From the NCBI GenBank assembly GCA_009703635.1, contig WLFS01000013.1, forward strand, positions 1-8,715: 8,715 nucleotides of DNA, written 5' to 3'. Shown here piece after piece: positions 1 to 6,499 of this stretch (position 1 is its first letter; each line of letters opens with the position of its first letter). Under the pieces are notes generated by a model. The model had not been told where the DNA came from, did not search any database, and saw only the letters and a list, made by a program, of their open reading frames with translations. Position numbers and translations under genes: made by a program. This DNA comes from Actinomycetota bacterium (GTDB lineage Bacteria; Actinomycetota; Actinomycetes; Actinomycetales; Microbacteriaceae).

Positions 1-1070
1 AGAGTCAAGAAGGTTTTTTCGGCTGGCCCACCAGCAGAGCGCTTTCTTCTAACCACCTCGGCAATAGCTGCCGATCGAGGAAGACGAGTAGTTGCCGCTT
101 GAGTCACGCAATCGACCCATCCTTCGATTAGGGCTAGTACGGTTTCGATTCGCTCTAGTGCGATTGTTTGCGAAGGGGTTCTAGGTGCAATTAGGGATCC
201 TGATTCGAAGGCCTTTTGGATGTTGCCGATATCAGCCGGGTCAAAGTTTTCCGACATCTCAATGATGCGGGTGTTATCGATGGAAATCTCTCTGGCATAG
301 GCAGTTATTAGGTTCACTGTGTAATCGCGCAGCCACTTGCTCTGCTTGAAAAGCCTGGCGTGGGCAAGCTCACGAATAACAAAGTAGAAATAGACCTGAT
401 CGGAATCTTCTTCGAGTGAGTCAACAAGTTGCGCTAAGTTCTGGGCGACAAAAGCCGGACGAGGTTCCTTAAAGATTGGAAGCCCGATGTCTCCCGCGCT
501 AAGGACTTCTTCTGCCATTCGTCCGAGGGCTTGACCCATTTGCATCGCAAACATCACAGAACCGGCTGATTTCATCAGGCCGCTAGCTTGTGACATAAAC
601 CCTGAGAATTCCTCAGGCAGGTTCTCTTTGAAGTTTTCGGTCAACGCCTCAGACATTCTGTTAGCAACAGGAGTTGCGAGATCTTTGAATAGGCCGAGTG
701 AGTCTGCAACCCATAACTCTCTGGAGAGTAGTTTCGGCTCTGAGGTGATGGAGGCAACTTCGGTGACCTCATCTAACCAAAGGCTTCCGGTTGCCATTGC
801 CGCATCGATAGCTTTGCCCACTGATTCAGGAACTGGTCTTGAGTTCGCGCCAGCAATTTGCTTGGCCTGGGTTTCAACCAATGACCAGTTCAATCCTTCG
901 GTTGTTTCTCCAGGAACGATTGCCGAAGTGAGCTTGGATAAAAGTTGCTGCAGGGCAGCCGGATCAACTGGAAGACCTGCAGCTTTAGCGATCTGTTCTG
1001 GATCTAGTGGCTCGCCCGCGAGGAAGCGACGAAGCAATGCTTCAAAATCCTCTGGTTTTTGCTCGTCCAC
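1..1070 (-). CDS. DUF2342 zincin-like metalloprotease (C-terminus cut by window edge)
   Basis: Translating the minus strand from GTG at 1070 gives 356 open codons running off the left edge, beginning MDEQKPEDFEALLRRFLAGE. I recognise the actinobacterial DUF2342 / zinc-dependent metalloprotease family. Visible marks are a helical N-terminal half with a small-residue stretch (about residues 155-185), an RELAHARLF motif at 233-241 that resembles HExxH but has Arg in the first His position, and an EGWVD motif at 316-320. The family is expected to be a soluble putative peptidase of unknown substrate. The start is supported by AAGGAGC (complement of 1076-1082), five bases upstream. Family members are usually somewhat longer, so perhaps the last 80-100 residues lie outside the window. 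It is transcribed divergently from the PDZ/Lon protease gene, an arrangement I recall as common in Microbacteriaceae. Family assignment is firm; proteolytic activity is not proven by sequence. Confidence 0.88.
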   Translation of the reverse strand, partial: MDEQKPEDFEALLRRFLAGEPLDPEQIAKAAGLPVDPAALQQLLSKLTSAIVPGETTEGLNWSLVETQAKQIAGANSRPVPESVGKAIDAAMATGSLWLDEVTEVASITSEPKLLSRELWVADSLGLFKDLATPVANRMSEALTENFKENLPEEFSGFMSQASGLMKSAGSVMFAMQMGQALGRMAEEVLSAGDIGLPIFKEPRPAFVAQNLAQLVDSLEEDSDQVYFYFVIRELAHARLFKQSKWLRDYTVNLITAYAREISIDNTRIIEMSENFDPADIGNIQKAFESGSLIAPRTPSQTIALERIETVLALIEGWVDCVTQAATTRLPRSAAIAEVVRRKRSAGGPAEKTFLT

Positions 1071-1237
1071 GAAAAGCTCCTTAGCTAGCTACAGCATTAG
1101 GTTACTTGCTCAAAATGGGAATCGGCTGGGTGCTTAGCTCTTGCTTTCTGGGTGTTCGCCGAGAGCGTGAGCTAATACGCTCATTTGAAAGAAGGGCTGA
1201 CCTAGGCTTGAAGACAATCAAAGTTTTTAGGGCGGTA
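1071..1237. promoter_or_regulatory. Divergent intergenic region with short palindromes
   Basis: This 167-bp spacer separates two divergently transcribed protease-like genes, so promoters for both should lie here. No convincing -35/-10 pair stands out on either strand. Two symmetric elements are visible: TAGCTAGCTA at 1082-1091, touching the ribosome binding site of the leftward gene, and a compact cluster at 1163-1183. In the cluster, GAGCGT (1163-1168) pairs with ACGCTC (1177-1182), and TGAGC (1168-1172) is mirrored by GCTCA (1179-1183). The second element could be an operator or a small hairpin. An operator role is only inference. Confidence 0.35.
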
Positions 1238-2329
1238 ATGACCTTTTTCCAAAGACAACGGGGCGGATCGAAAGCTATGGTTTCAGCCAAGCGCGGCCTC
1301 GGATTCTTCGTAGCGCTGACTTTCTTTTTAGGGCTTGTGACACTGGTTGTTTTGCCAACGCCTTATCTAATTGAGCGACCAGGACCAACATTTGATGTGC
1401 TGGGAGAAGTTGATGGCGAACCGGTAATCCAGATCAACAATCAGCAAAGCTTCGAATCCGAAGGTCAACTTGATGTTCTGACCGTCAGCATCGTAGGTCG
1501 ACCAGAGCGCACACCGAGTTGGATCGAAATTGGTTTTGCATGGCTCGATGCAAATCAAAAGGTTGTTCCGGTTGAGGCTTTATACCCGCCAGATCGAACC
1601 AGCGAAGAGATTCGAGCTGAATCCAGCGCCATGATGGAAGTTTCGCAACAGGATGCTATTGCTGCAGCACTTCGCTATTTGGATTATGAAACTCCTAGAG
1701 AGATTTACATCGCTCAGGTGACAGCTGATTCGCCATCGAGCGGAAAGTTAGTTGCTGCGGATTTTGTCATTTCCGTTGATGGCCAAAGACTCACCAGCAT
1801 CGAGCAGCTTAGATCCATTGTTGGAGCGTGGGATGAGAAAGCTTCTGTTGAAGTCACAGTCAGCCGCAAAGGAATTGAAATCACTGAAGAAGTGACTCCG
1901 GTCAAAGACGCAGAGGGAAACTACCGACTTGGTCTTTTGGTTGGCTACAAGTATGACTTCCCGGTTGATATTGAACTTCAGCTTGGAGAAGTCGGTGGAC
2001 CTTCCGGTGGCATGATGTTTGCTCTAGGAATCATTGACCGGCTGACGCCAGGAGATATCACTGGAGGGCTCCACGTTGCCGGTACCGGAACAATTCAGCA
2101 ATCTGGCGTTGTTGGGCCAATCGGTGGAGTGGTTTTGAAACTTCACGGGGCCAAAGCTGCTGGAGCTACCGTGTTTTTGGCACCGGCTGGCAATTGTCCT
2201 GAAATTGCAGGAAATGAACCAGATGGCCTAAGGGTTGTTAAAATAGAGAAACTCTCAGATGCCGTTTCGGCACTAGAAAAACTTTCAAAGAACCAAGACT
2301 TGGCAAGCCTGCCTAACTGTACCAAATAG
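1238..2329 (+). CDS. Membrane-anchored PDZ and Lon-type (S16) protease, YlbL-like
   Basis: The 363-residue protein has a short basic N-terminus, one membrane helix (about 20-40) and then the family-typical PYLIERPGP stretch at 42-50. A PDZ domain follows at roughly 150-222, and a Lon-type proteolytic domain at about 230-345. The catalytic serine is visible in GGPSGGMMF (Ser256) and the lysine in GGVVLKLHG (Lys301). Their spacing of 45 residues fits the Ser-Lys dyad of Lon. The protein should sit in the membrane with the PDZ and protease domains outside; substrates are unknown. I chose ATG 1238 because it leaves a short cytosolic tail like that of relatives. An upstream ATG at 1106 would add 44 residues, and ATG 1277 would shorten the protein by 13. 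The ribosome site for 1238 is weak (AGGGCGG). The stop is 14 nt before the UPF0182 start, so the two genes are probably co-transcribed. Confidence 0.88.
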   Translation: MTFFQRQRGGSKAMVSAKRGLGFFVALTFFLGLVTLVVLPTPYLIERPGPTFDVLGEVDGEPVIQINNQQSFESEGQLDVLTVSIVGRPERTPSWIEIGFAWLDANQKVVPVEALYPPDRTSEEIRAESSAMMEVSQQDAIAAALRYLDYETPREIYIAQVTADSPSSGKLVAADFVISVDGQRLTSIEQLRSIVGAWDEKASVEVTVSRKGIEITEEVTPVKDAEGNYRLGLLVGYKYDFPVDIELQLGEVGGPSGGMMFALGIIDRLTPGDITGGLHVAGTGTIQQSGVVGPIGGVVLKLHGAKAAGATVFLAPAGNCPEIAGNEPDGLRVVKIEKLSDAVSALEKLSKNQDLASLPNCTK

Positions 2330-2343
2330 AAAACGGGAGAATC

Positions 2344-5214
2344 ATGACTCAAGCTACCGCTGCACCTTTGGGCCGACCGAGAATTTCGCCGGCAACTATC
2401 GCTTTAGTAATTCTGGTTGGAATCGGAGCGATTCTATTTAGCGTGGCTGATCTTTACACAAACGTTCTTTGGTTTGACCAGCTTGGTTTCTTGAGTGTTC
2501 TAACTTCACAGATTTTTGCGCAGTCGGCACTGTTTGCAGCAGGTGCTGTTTCGTTTGCATTGATCACCGGAGTTAGCTTGTGGCTTGCTTACCGTTTTAG
2601 GCCCGTCTACATCCGCTTCCCGGATGAGAGCTCTCCATTTGAGCAGTACCGCCAGCTACTAGAGCAGCTTCGTCGCGTAGTGATGATTGGTGTTCCTCTA
2701 GGTCTTGGTGTCTTGGCTGGACTAGCCGTTGCTCCGTCTTGGGGAATTGTTCTTAGCTATCTGAATAGAACACCGTTTGGCGAAACTGACCCGCAGTTTG
2801 GCTTAGACATCTCCTTCTACATCTTCGATCTTCCATTCCTGGTTGGTCTGGTTGGATTCCTATCCGGAGCATTCCTTATTAGCTTGCTGCTAACCGCTGG
2901 TGTTCACATCATTTACGGCAGCATCAAGTTCAATGGCCGCGAGACTTTTGTGTCAAAGGCTGCTCGAATCCAGATTGGCCTGTTGGCGTTTTTGTACCTA
3001 TTGGTTCAAGGCGCATCGCTTTGGTTAGATCAGTACCTAACGATGACTAGCTCAAGCGGACTATTCACTGGGGCTACTTACTCGGATGTTTATGCTGCAA
3101 TTCCAGGGCTACAGATTCTGGCTCTAATTTCTGTTGTGGTTGCACTGTTGTTCTTGGTCGCAGCCTTTGTTGGTAAGTGGCGCCTGCCGGTTATAGCAAC
3201 TGGTTTGATGGTTGTTAGCTCACTTATCCTTGGTGGATTATTCCCTTGGGCGATTCAAACTTTCCAGGTGGTACCAAACGAGCGAACTCTAGAAGCGCCA
3301 TATATCGATCGCAACCTATCAGCCACTCGAGCGGCCTACGGCATCGATGACGTACTAAATGTTGAGTACAACGCCACCACTGACGCCACCCCTGGCGCGC
3401 TTCGAGAAGATGCTGAAACTACCGCTTCTATTCGAATTATTGATCCAGCTCTAGTTAGCTCCTCATTTAGGCAGCTCGAGCAGTTCCGTCAGTATTACAA
3501 CTTCCCGAACCTACTTGATGTTGGTCGCTACAACGTAGATGGAGTTGTTCAGGACACCGTGTTGGCCGTTCGTGAACTAAACCAAGCAGGTCTTGGAGAT
3601 TCACAGTCCTGGTACAACAACACCATCGTTTACACCCACGGCTATGGAGTAGTTGCAGCCTACGGAAACCAGCGAACTGTTGATGGTCAGCCGGTATTTA
3701 TGCAATCAGGTATCCCAACCACTGGAAAGCTCGGCACCTATGAGCCACGCGTTTACTTTGGTGAGAACTCACCTGCCTACTCAATCGTTGGAGCGCCTGA
3801 GGGAGCAGAGCCATTAGAGCTTGACTTCCCAGCTGGCGAGGGCGAGAACGACCAGACCTACAACACCTTCTCCGGTGATGGAGGTCCGATGATTTCTGGA
3901 ATCATTCCACGCCTTGCCTACGCGTTGAAGTTCCAGAGCGAGCAGATCTTGCTATCGGATGCAATCACCTCCGAGTCACAGATTCTTTATGACCGCGACC
4001 CGCGTCAGAGAGTTGCAGCGGTAGCACCATTTTTGGAGCTGGACTCAGATGTTTATCCAGCAGTTGTTGATGGAGAGCTACTTTGGATTGTTGATGGCTA
4101 CACAACCTCCAACAACTACCCATACTCTCGTTCAGAGGAGCTAGCTCAGATTGTTTCTGACAGCAACTCACCTGGCGTATTCCTTAGAGGCCAGGTCAAC
4201 TACATTCGCAACTCCGTCAAGGCAACAGTCAATGCTTATGACGGCAAGGTGACTTTGTATGAGTGGGACGAAAAAGATCCGATTCTAAAAACCTGGATGA
4301 AGGTCTTCCCAGACACCATTCAGCCGCTTTCTTCGATGTCCGGAGAGCTACTCTCACACGTTAGATACCCAGCTGATCTGTTCAAGGTTCAGCGCGCACT
4401 ACTAGGTAGCTACCACGTTGACGAAGCTGGAGCTTTCTACTCTCAGCAGGATGCTTGGATGACTCCAAACGATCCTGTTGGCGGTCAAGGTATCGGTACT
4501 TTGCAACCTCCTTACTACTTGACCATGCAGGTTCCAGGAACTGATTCCCCTGAGTTCTCGATTTACTCAACCTTCATTCCAAGGTCGACCGGAGAATCTT
4601 CTAGAAACGTTCTAACCGGATACTTGGTGGCAAACGCCAACGCAGGTTCTGAAGATGGCAAGAAATCAGGAGAATACGGAAGGCTCACACTGCTCACACT
4701 TCCAAAAAGCACGATTGTTCCAGGACCTGGACAGGTTCAAAACAACTTCAATGCTGACTCTGAAGTTTCAAAACTTCTAAACATTTTGCGACAGGGATCA
4801 ACCAGGGTTCTAAATGGAAACTTGTTGACTTTACCTGTTGGAGGCGGATTGCTTTACGTGCAGCCGGTTTACATCCAGTCCACTGGTGAAACTAGCTTCC
4901 CGTTGCTTCAGAAGATCTTGGTTGCCTTCGGTGACCAGATTGCCTTCGAAGACACATTGGATCAGGCGTTGACTTCACTGTTTGGTTCTTCCGGCATGAA
5001 CCCAACTCCAACTCCAACCGATCCAGATGCTGGACCAACAGAGCCTGGAACTGATGTTCCAGTATCGCCAAACCTAGAGCTTGCCTTGCAGCAGGCCCTA
5101 GAAGCAATCCAGGAAAAGGAAGCCGCTATGGCCATCGGAGACTGGACCGCATTTGGTAAAGCTGAAGAGAAACTAAAGCGAGCTATTCAAGCAGCACTGG
5201 ATGCAGGCAAATAG
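2344..5214 (+). CDS. UPF0182 family membrane protein
   Basis: This 956-residue protein is recognised as UPF0182 (COG1615), a large actinobacterial and cyanobacterial family of unknown function; its length is normal. The N-terminal third holds about seven hydrophobic segments, near residues 17-36, 60-83, 112-132, 163-187, 208-227, 254-277 and 281-305. After these comes a large polar, probably extracytoplasmic domain at 306-884, containing the characteristic VPNERTLEAPYIDRNLSAT region and many Tyr/Asn-rich strands. A Pro/Thr/Asp-rich linker (885-910, with PTPTPT) joins a C-terminal charged helical tail (911-956), which could be a short coiled coil. The start is well supported by GGGAG at 2335-2339, five bases-plus upstream of ATG. 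It follows the PDZ/Lon protease gene by 14 nt, so they likely form an operon. No frameshift or missing segment is visible. Function remains unassigned. Confidence 0.95.
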   Translation: MTQATAAPLGRPRISPATIALVILVGIGAILFSVADLYTNVLWFDQLGFLSVLTSQIFAQSALFAAGAVSFALITGVSLWLAYRFRPVYIRFPDESSPFEQYRQLLEQLRRVVMIGVPLGLGVLAGLAVAPSWGIVLSYLNRTPFGETDPQFGLDISFYIFDLPFLVGLVGFLSGAFLISLLLTAGVHIIYGSIKFNGRETFVSKAARIQIGLLAFLYLLVQGASLWLDQYLTMTSSSGLFTGATYSDVYAAIPGLQILALISVVVALLFLVAAFVGKWRLPVIATGLMVVSSLILGGLFPWAIQTFQVVPNERTLEAPYIDRNLSATRAAYGIDDVLNVEYNATTDATPGALREDAETTASIRIIDPALVSSSFRQLEQFRQYYNFPNLLDVGRYNVDGVVQDTVLAVRELNQAGLGDSQSWYNNTIVYTHGYGVVAAYGNQRTVDGQPVFMQSGIPTTGKLGTYEPRVYFGENSPAYSIVGAPEGAEPLELDFPAGEGENDQTYNTFSGDGGPMISGIIPRLAYALKFQSEQILLSDAITSESQILYDRDPRQRVAAVAPFLELDSDVYPAVVDGELLWIVDGYTTSNNYPYSRSEELAQIVSDSNSPGVFLRGQVNYIRNSVKATVNAYDGKVTLYEWDEKDPILKTWMKVFPDTIQPLSSMSGELLSHVRYPADLFKVQRALLGSYHVDEAGAFYSQQDAWMTPNDPVGGQGIGTLQPPYYLTMQVPGTDSPEFSIYSTFIPRSTGESSRNVLTGYLVANANAGSEDGKKSGEYGRLTLLTLPKSTIVPGPGQVQNNFNADSEVSKLLNILRQGSTRVLNGNLLTLPVGGGLLYVQPVYIQSTGETSFPLLQKILVAFGDQIAFEDTLDQALTSLFGSSGMNPTPTPTDPDAGPTEPGTDVPVSPNLELALQQALEAIQEKEAAMAIGDWTAFGKAEEKLKRAIQAALDAGK

Positions 5215-5218
5215 GAAG

Positions 5219-5249
5219 TTGGCAGCACAAGCTTCAAAAGTGATAGATT
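5219..5249 (+). promoter_or_regulatory. Candidate promoter for the initiator tRNA
   Basis: A TTGGCA hexamer at 5219-5224, starting four bases after the UPF0182 stop codon, is a good -35 candidate. A -10 can be read as GATAGA (5242-5247, 17-bp spacer) or as TAGATT (5244-5249, 19-bp spacer, fitting TAnnnT). Either would place transcription start a few bases before the mature tRNA 5' end at 5260. This is pattern matching only; read-through from UPF0182 is also possible. Confidence 0.5.
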
Positions 5250-5259
5250 AGAACTTCGC

Positions 5260-5336
5260 CGCGGGGTGGAGCAGTTCGGTAGCTCGCCGGGCTCATAACC
5301 CGGAGGTCGTAGGTTCAAATCCTGCCCCCGCAACCA
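5260..5336 (+). tRNA. Initiator tRNA-fMet (anticodon CAT)
   Basis: A complete 77-nt cloverleaf is visible with the 3' CCA encoded (5334-5336). The anticodon CAT lies at 5294-5296. It is the initiator rather than the elongator because acceptor position 1 is C (5260) facing A72 (5332), the unpaired end needed for formylation. In addition, the anticodon stem carries three consecutive G-C pairs (GGG 5289-5291 with CCC 5299-5301), the P-site signature. The acceptor stem otherwise pairs GCGGGG with CCCCGC. The T arm is GTAGG/CCTGC (with one G-T pair) around TTCAAAT. The sequence closely resembles textbook E. coli tRNA-fMet. The gene stands alone, 45 nt after UPF0182, with its own likely promoter and a terminator directly downstream. 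Confidence 0.97.
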
Positions 5337-5341
5337 CTTGT

Positions 5342-5370
5342 AAAACCCCATCTTCTTAGATGGGGTTTTT
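5342..5370 (+). terminator. Rho-independent terminator after tRNA-fMet
   Basis: AAAACCCCATCT (5342-5353) pairs perfectly with AGATGGGGTTTT (5358-5369) around a TCTT loop, and a run of five T closes it (5366-5370). The 12-bp stem with its GC core and T tract is a strong intrinsic terminator five bases after the tRNA CCA. The A-rich 5' side means it could also act on leftward transcripts, but no leftward gene lies nearby. Confidence 0.92.
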
Positions 5371-5423
5371 CGCTTTGTGGACAACTTCTGCAAACAGCAA
5401 GAATCTGTCTTAGCTTCTCCGAC

Positions 5424-6404
5424 ATGAGAAAAATTCAGCGAGCAAGTTTTGCTTTGACAAGCATTCTTATTGCAGCAGCTTTCGTGAACTTTGATAATTC
5501 CTTGGCGATGGCCTGCAGTTCCGGATCCTCTGGTTCCGGCCTAAGTCATGGTTCGAAATTAGGTTCGGGGTCAGTCACGGTCTGTGCTGGCTCAAGGTCT
5601 TCTTCACCAGGGTCATCCACCACGCAAACTATCACCAAGACTGTGACGGTTCCAGTTCCACCAAAGCCCAAGCCCGCACCAAAACCCGCACCGAAACCGG
5701 CTGCTAAACCTGCAAGCGCGACCGCACCCAAACCTGTGGTTGAAGTAGTTAGTTGCCCAAGCGCATCTCAAATGGCATCAATGCCCAGATCTGCCGATGC
5801 GGCGCAGCGTTGGGTTGAGTCAATTTGTTCACCTGCACCAAAAGTGGTCGCTGCGCCAAAGCCAACCCCGAAGCCGGTTCTAAAAACAAAGACCATGACA
5901 ATCACCGAAACCATAACCATTGATATCCCAGGGGAGTCTTATTCAGCAGCGGATGCTGTCGAGTTTGAACCGAATCCTTTGATTGCCTCGGTGTTTCCAG
6001 CCAAGGTACTAAGCCGCGGACAGTTAGCAAAATTCTCCTCGAATCCAAGTTCGCACTACGGTTCGGGGATTGTTTTAGGAAGACAAGCTGAAGTTCACTT
6101 TGTTCCGGTGCGTTCGAAATGGACATTTAGTGATGGATTGCTTGCGGACGGCGCTGATACCCAGCGGGAATTCAAAACCACGGGTAAGTATCAAATCCGA
6201 GCCTTTGTGGAGTATTCGGTTAGTTATCGACTCGTGGGAGAAAGTGCCTGGGAGGCAGTTGATGGAACCTTATTGATTGAAAGCAACTTGCTGGAAGTAG
6301 TGGTTGGGGCCTTTGGTTTCAAAGCCGATCAGAGCACTCAGGGAGCCTTGCTGGTTGGTGCCGATTGCTTGGGCCGAGCTGGGGTATTCGGTTGCGACAT
6401 ATAG
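5424..6404 (+). CDS. Exported Cys-containing, Pro/Lys-rich protein with PKD-like domain
   Basis: The 326-residue protein has a clear signal peptide (about 1-30): basic MRKIQR, a hydrophobic core, then an A-M-A cleavage site before Cys31. That Cys is not in a good lipobox, so secretion by signal peptidase I is more likely than lipidation. The mature part has a Ser/Gly-rich segment and a TITKTVTVPVP strand (69-79). A Lys-Pro-Ala linker (80-104) and a Cys111-Cys135 segment come next, followed by a second KPTPKP linker and a related TITETITIDIP strand (159-169). The C-terminal half (about 180-296) resembles PKD-like domains of Microbacteriaceae exported proteins, with WTFSDG (233-238), the REF-(x4)-GKYQI strand and a VEYSVSYRL strand. 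It ends with a Cys315/Cys324 pair. The six cysteines could make three disulfides. No Shine-Dalgarno is visible before ATG 5424, but the signal peptide fixes the start. Function is unknown; surface or adhesion-type roles are guesses. Confidence 0.8.
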   Translation: MRKIQRASFALTSILIAAAFVNFDNSLAMACSSGSSGSGLSHGSKLGSGSVTVCAGSRSSSPGSSTTQTITKTVTVPVPPKPKPAPKPAPKPAAKPASATAPKPVVEVVSCPSASQMASMPRSADAAQRWVESICSPAPKVVAAPKPTPKPVLKTKTMTITETITIDIPGESYSAADAVEFEPNPLIASVFPAKVLSRGQLAKFSSNPSSHYGSGIVLGRQAEVHFVPVRSKWTFSDGLLADGADTQREFKTTGKYQIRAFVEYSVSYRLVGESAWEAVDGTLLIESNLLEVVVGAFGFKADQSTQGALLVGADCLGRAGVFGCDI

Positions 6405-6450
6405 GCGATTCTGGGGAATCTATCTGCTTGGTCTAGGGTTTCTCTCAGTA

Positions 6451-6484
6451 TCTGTTCAGACAAATTTGTCATTATTGGAACAGA
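6451..6484. repeat. Nested inverted repeat upstream of htrA
   Basis: Outer arms TCTGTTC (6451-6457) and GAACAGA (6478-6484) are exact reverse complements. Between them sits a perfect 12-bp palindrome, GACAAATTTGTC (6459-6470). The block lies in the 95-bp spacer between the PKD-like protein and the HtrA-like protease, ending 15 nt before the TTG start and immediately preceding its AAAGG ribosome site. It could be a regulator binding site or a leader RNA structure affecting translation. It lacks a following T tract, so it is not a standard terminator. Confidence 0.6.
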
Positions 6485-6499
6485 CGAAAGGCCACCGCA

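Noticed and set aside
628..1137. 169-codon plus-strand open frame
   Set aside because: It is antisense to the DUF2342 gene, has no recognisable domain, is Ser/Ala-rich as expected of a shadow frame, and crosses the real divergent promoter region.
1106..1237. N-terminal extension of the PDZ/Lon protease from ATG 1106
   Set aside because: It would put 44 extra residues before the short basic tail seen in relatives and would consume most of the divergent promoter spacer; no ribosome site supports it.
5661..5732. Lys-Pro-Ala codon repeats as a possible CRISPR or tandem DNA repeat
   Set aside because: The repetition is at the protein level (KPAPKP spacers) with varied codons, is in frame within the PKD-like gene, and has no spacer structure.
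6407..6420. GATTC/GAATC hairpin just after the PKD-like gene as a terminator
   Set aside because: The stem is only 5 bp and no T tract follows, so it is too weak to call an intrinsic terminator.
6451..6484. LexA/SOS box in front of htrA
   Set aside because: The GTTC and GAAC elements are present but in reversed order and 20 bp apart, unlike the compact GAAC-N4-GTTC box of actinobacteria.
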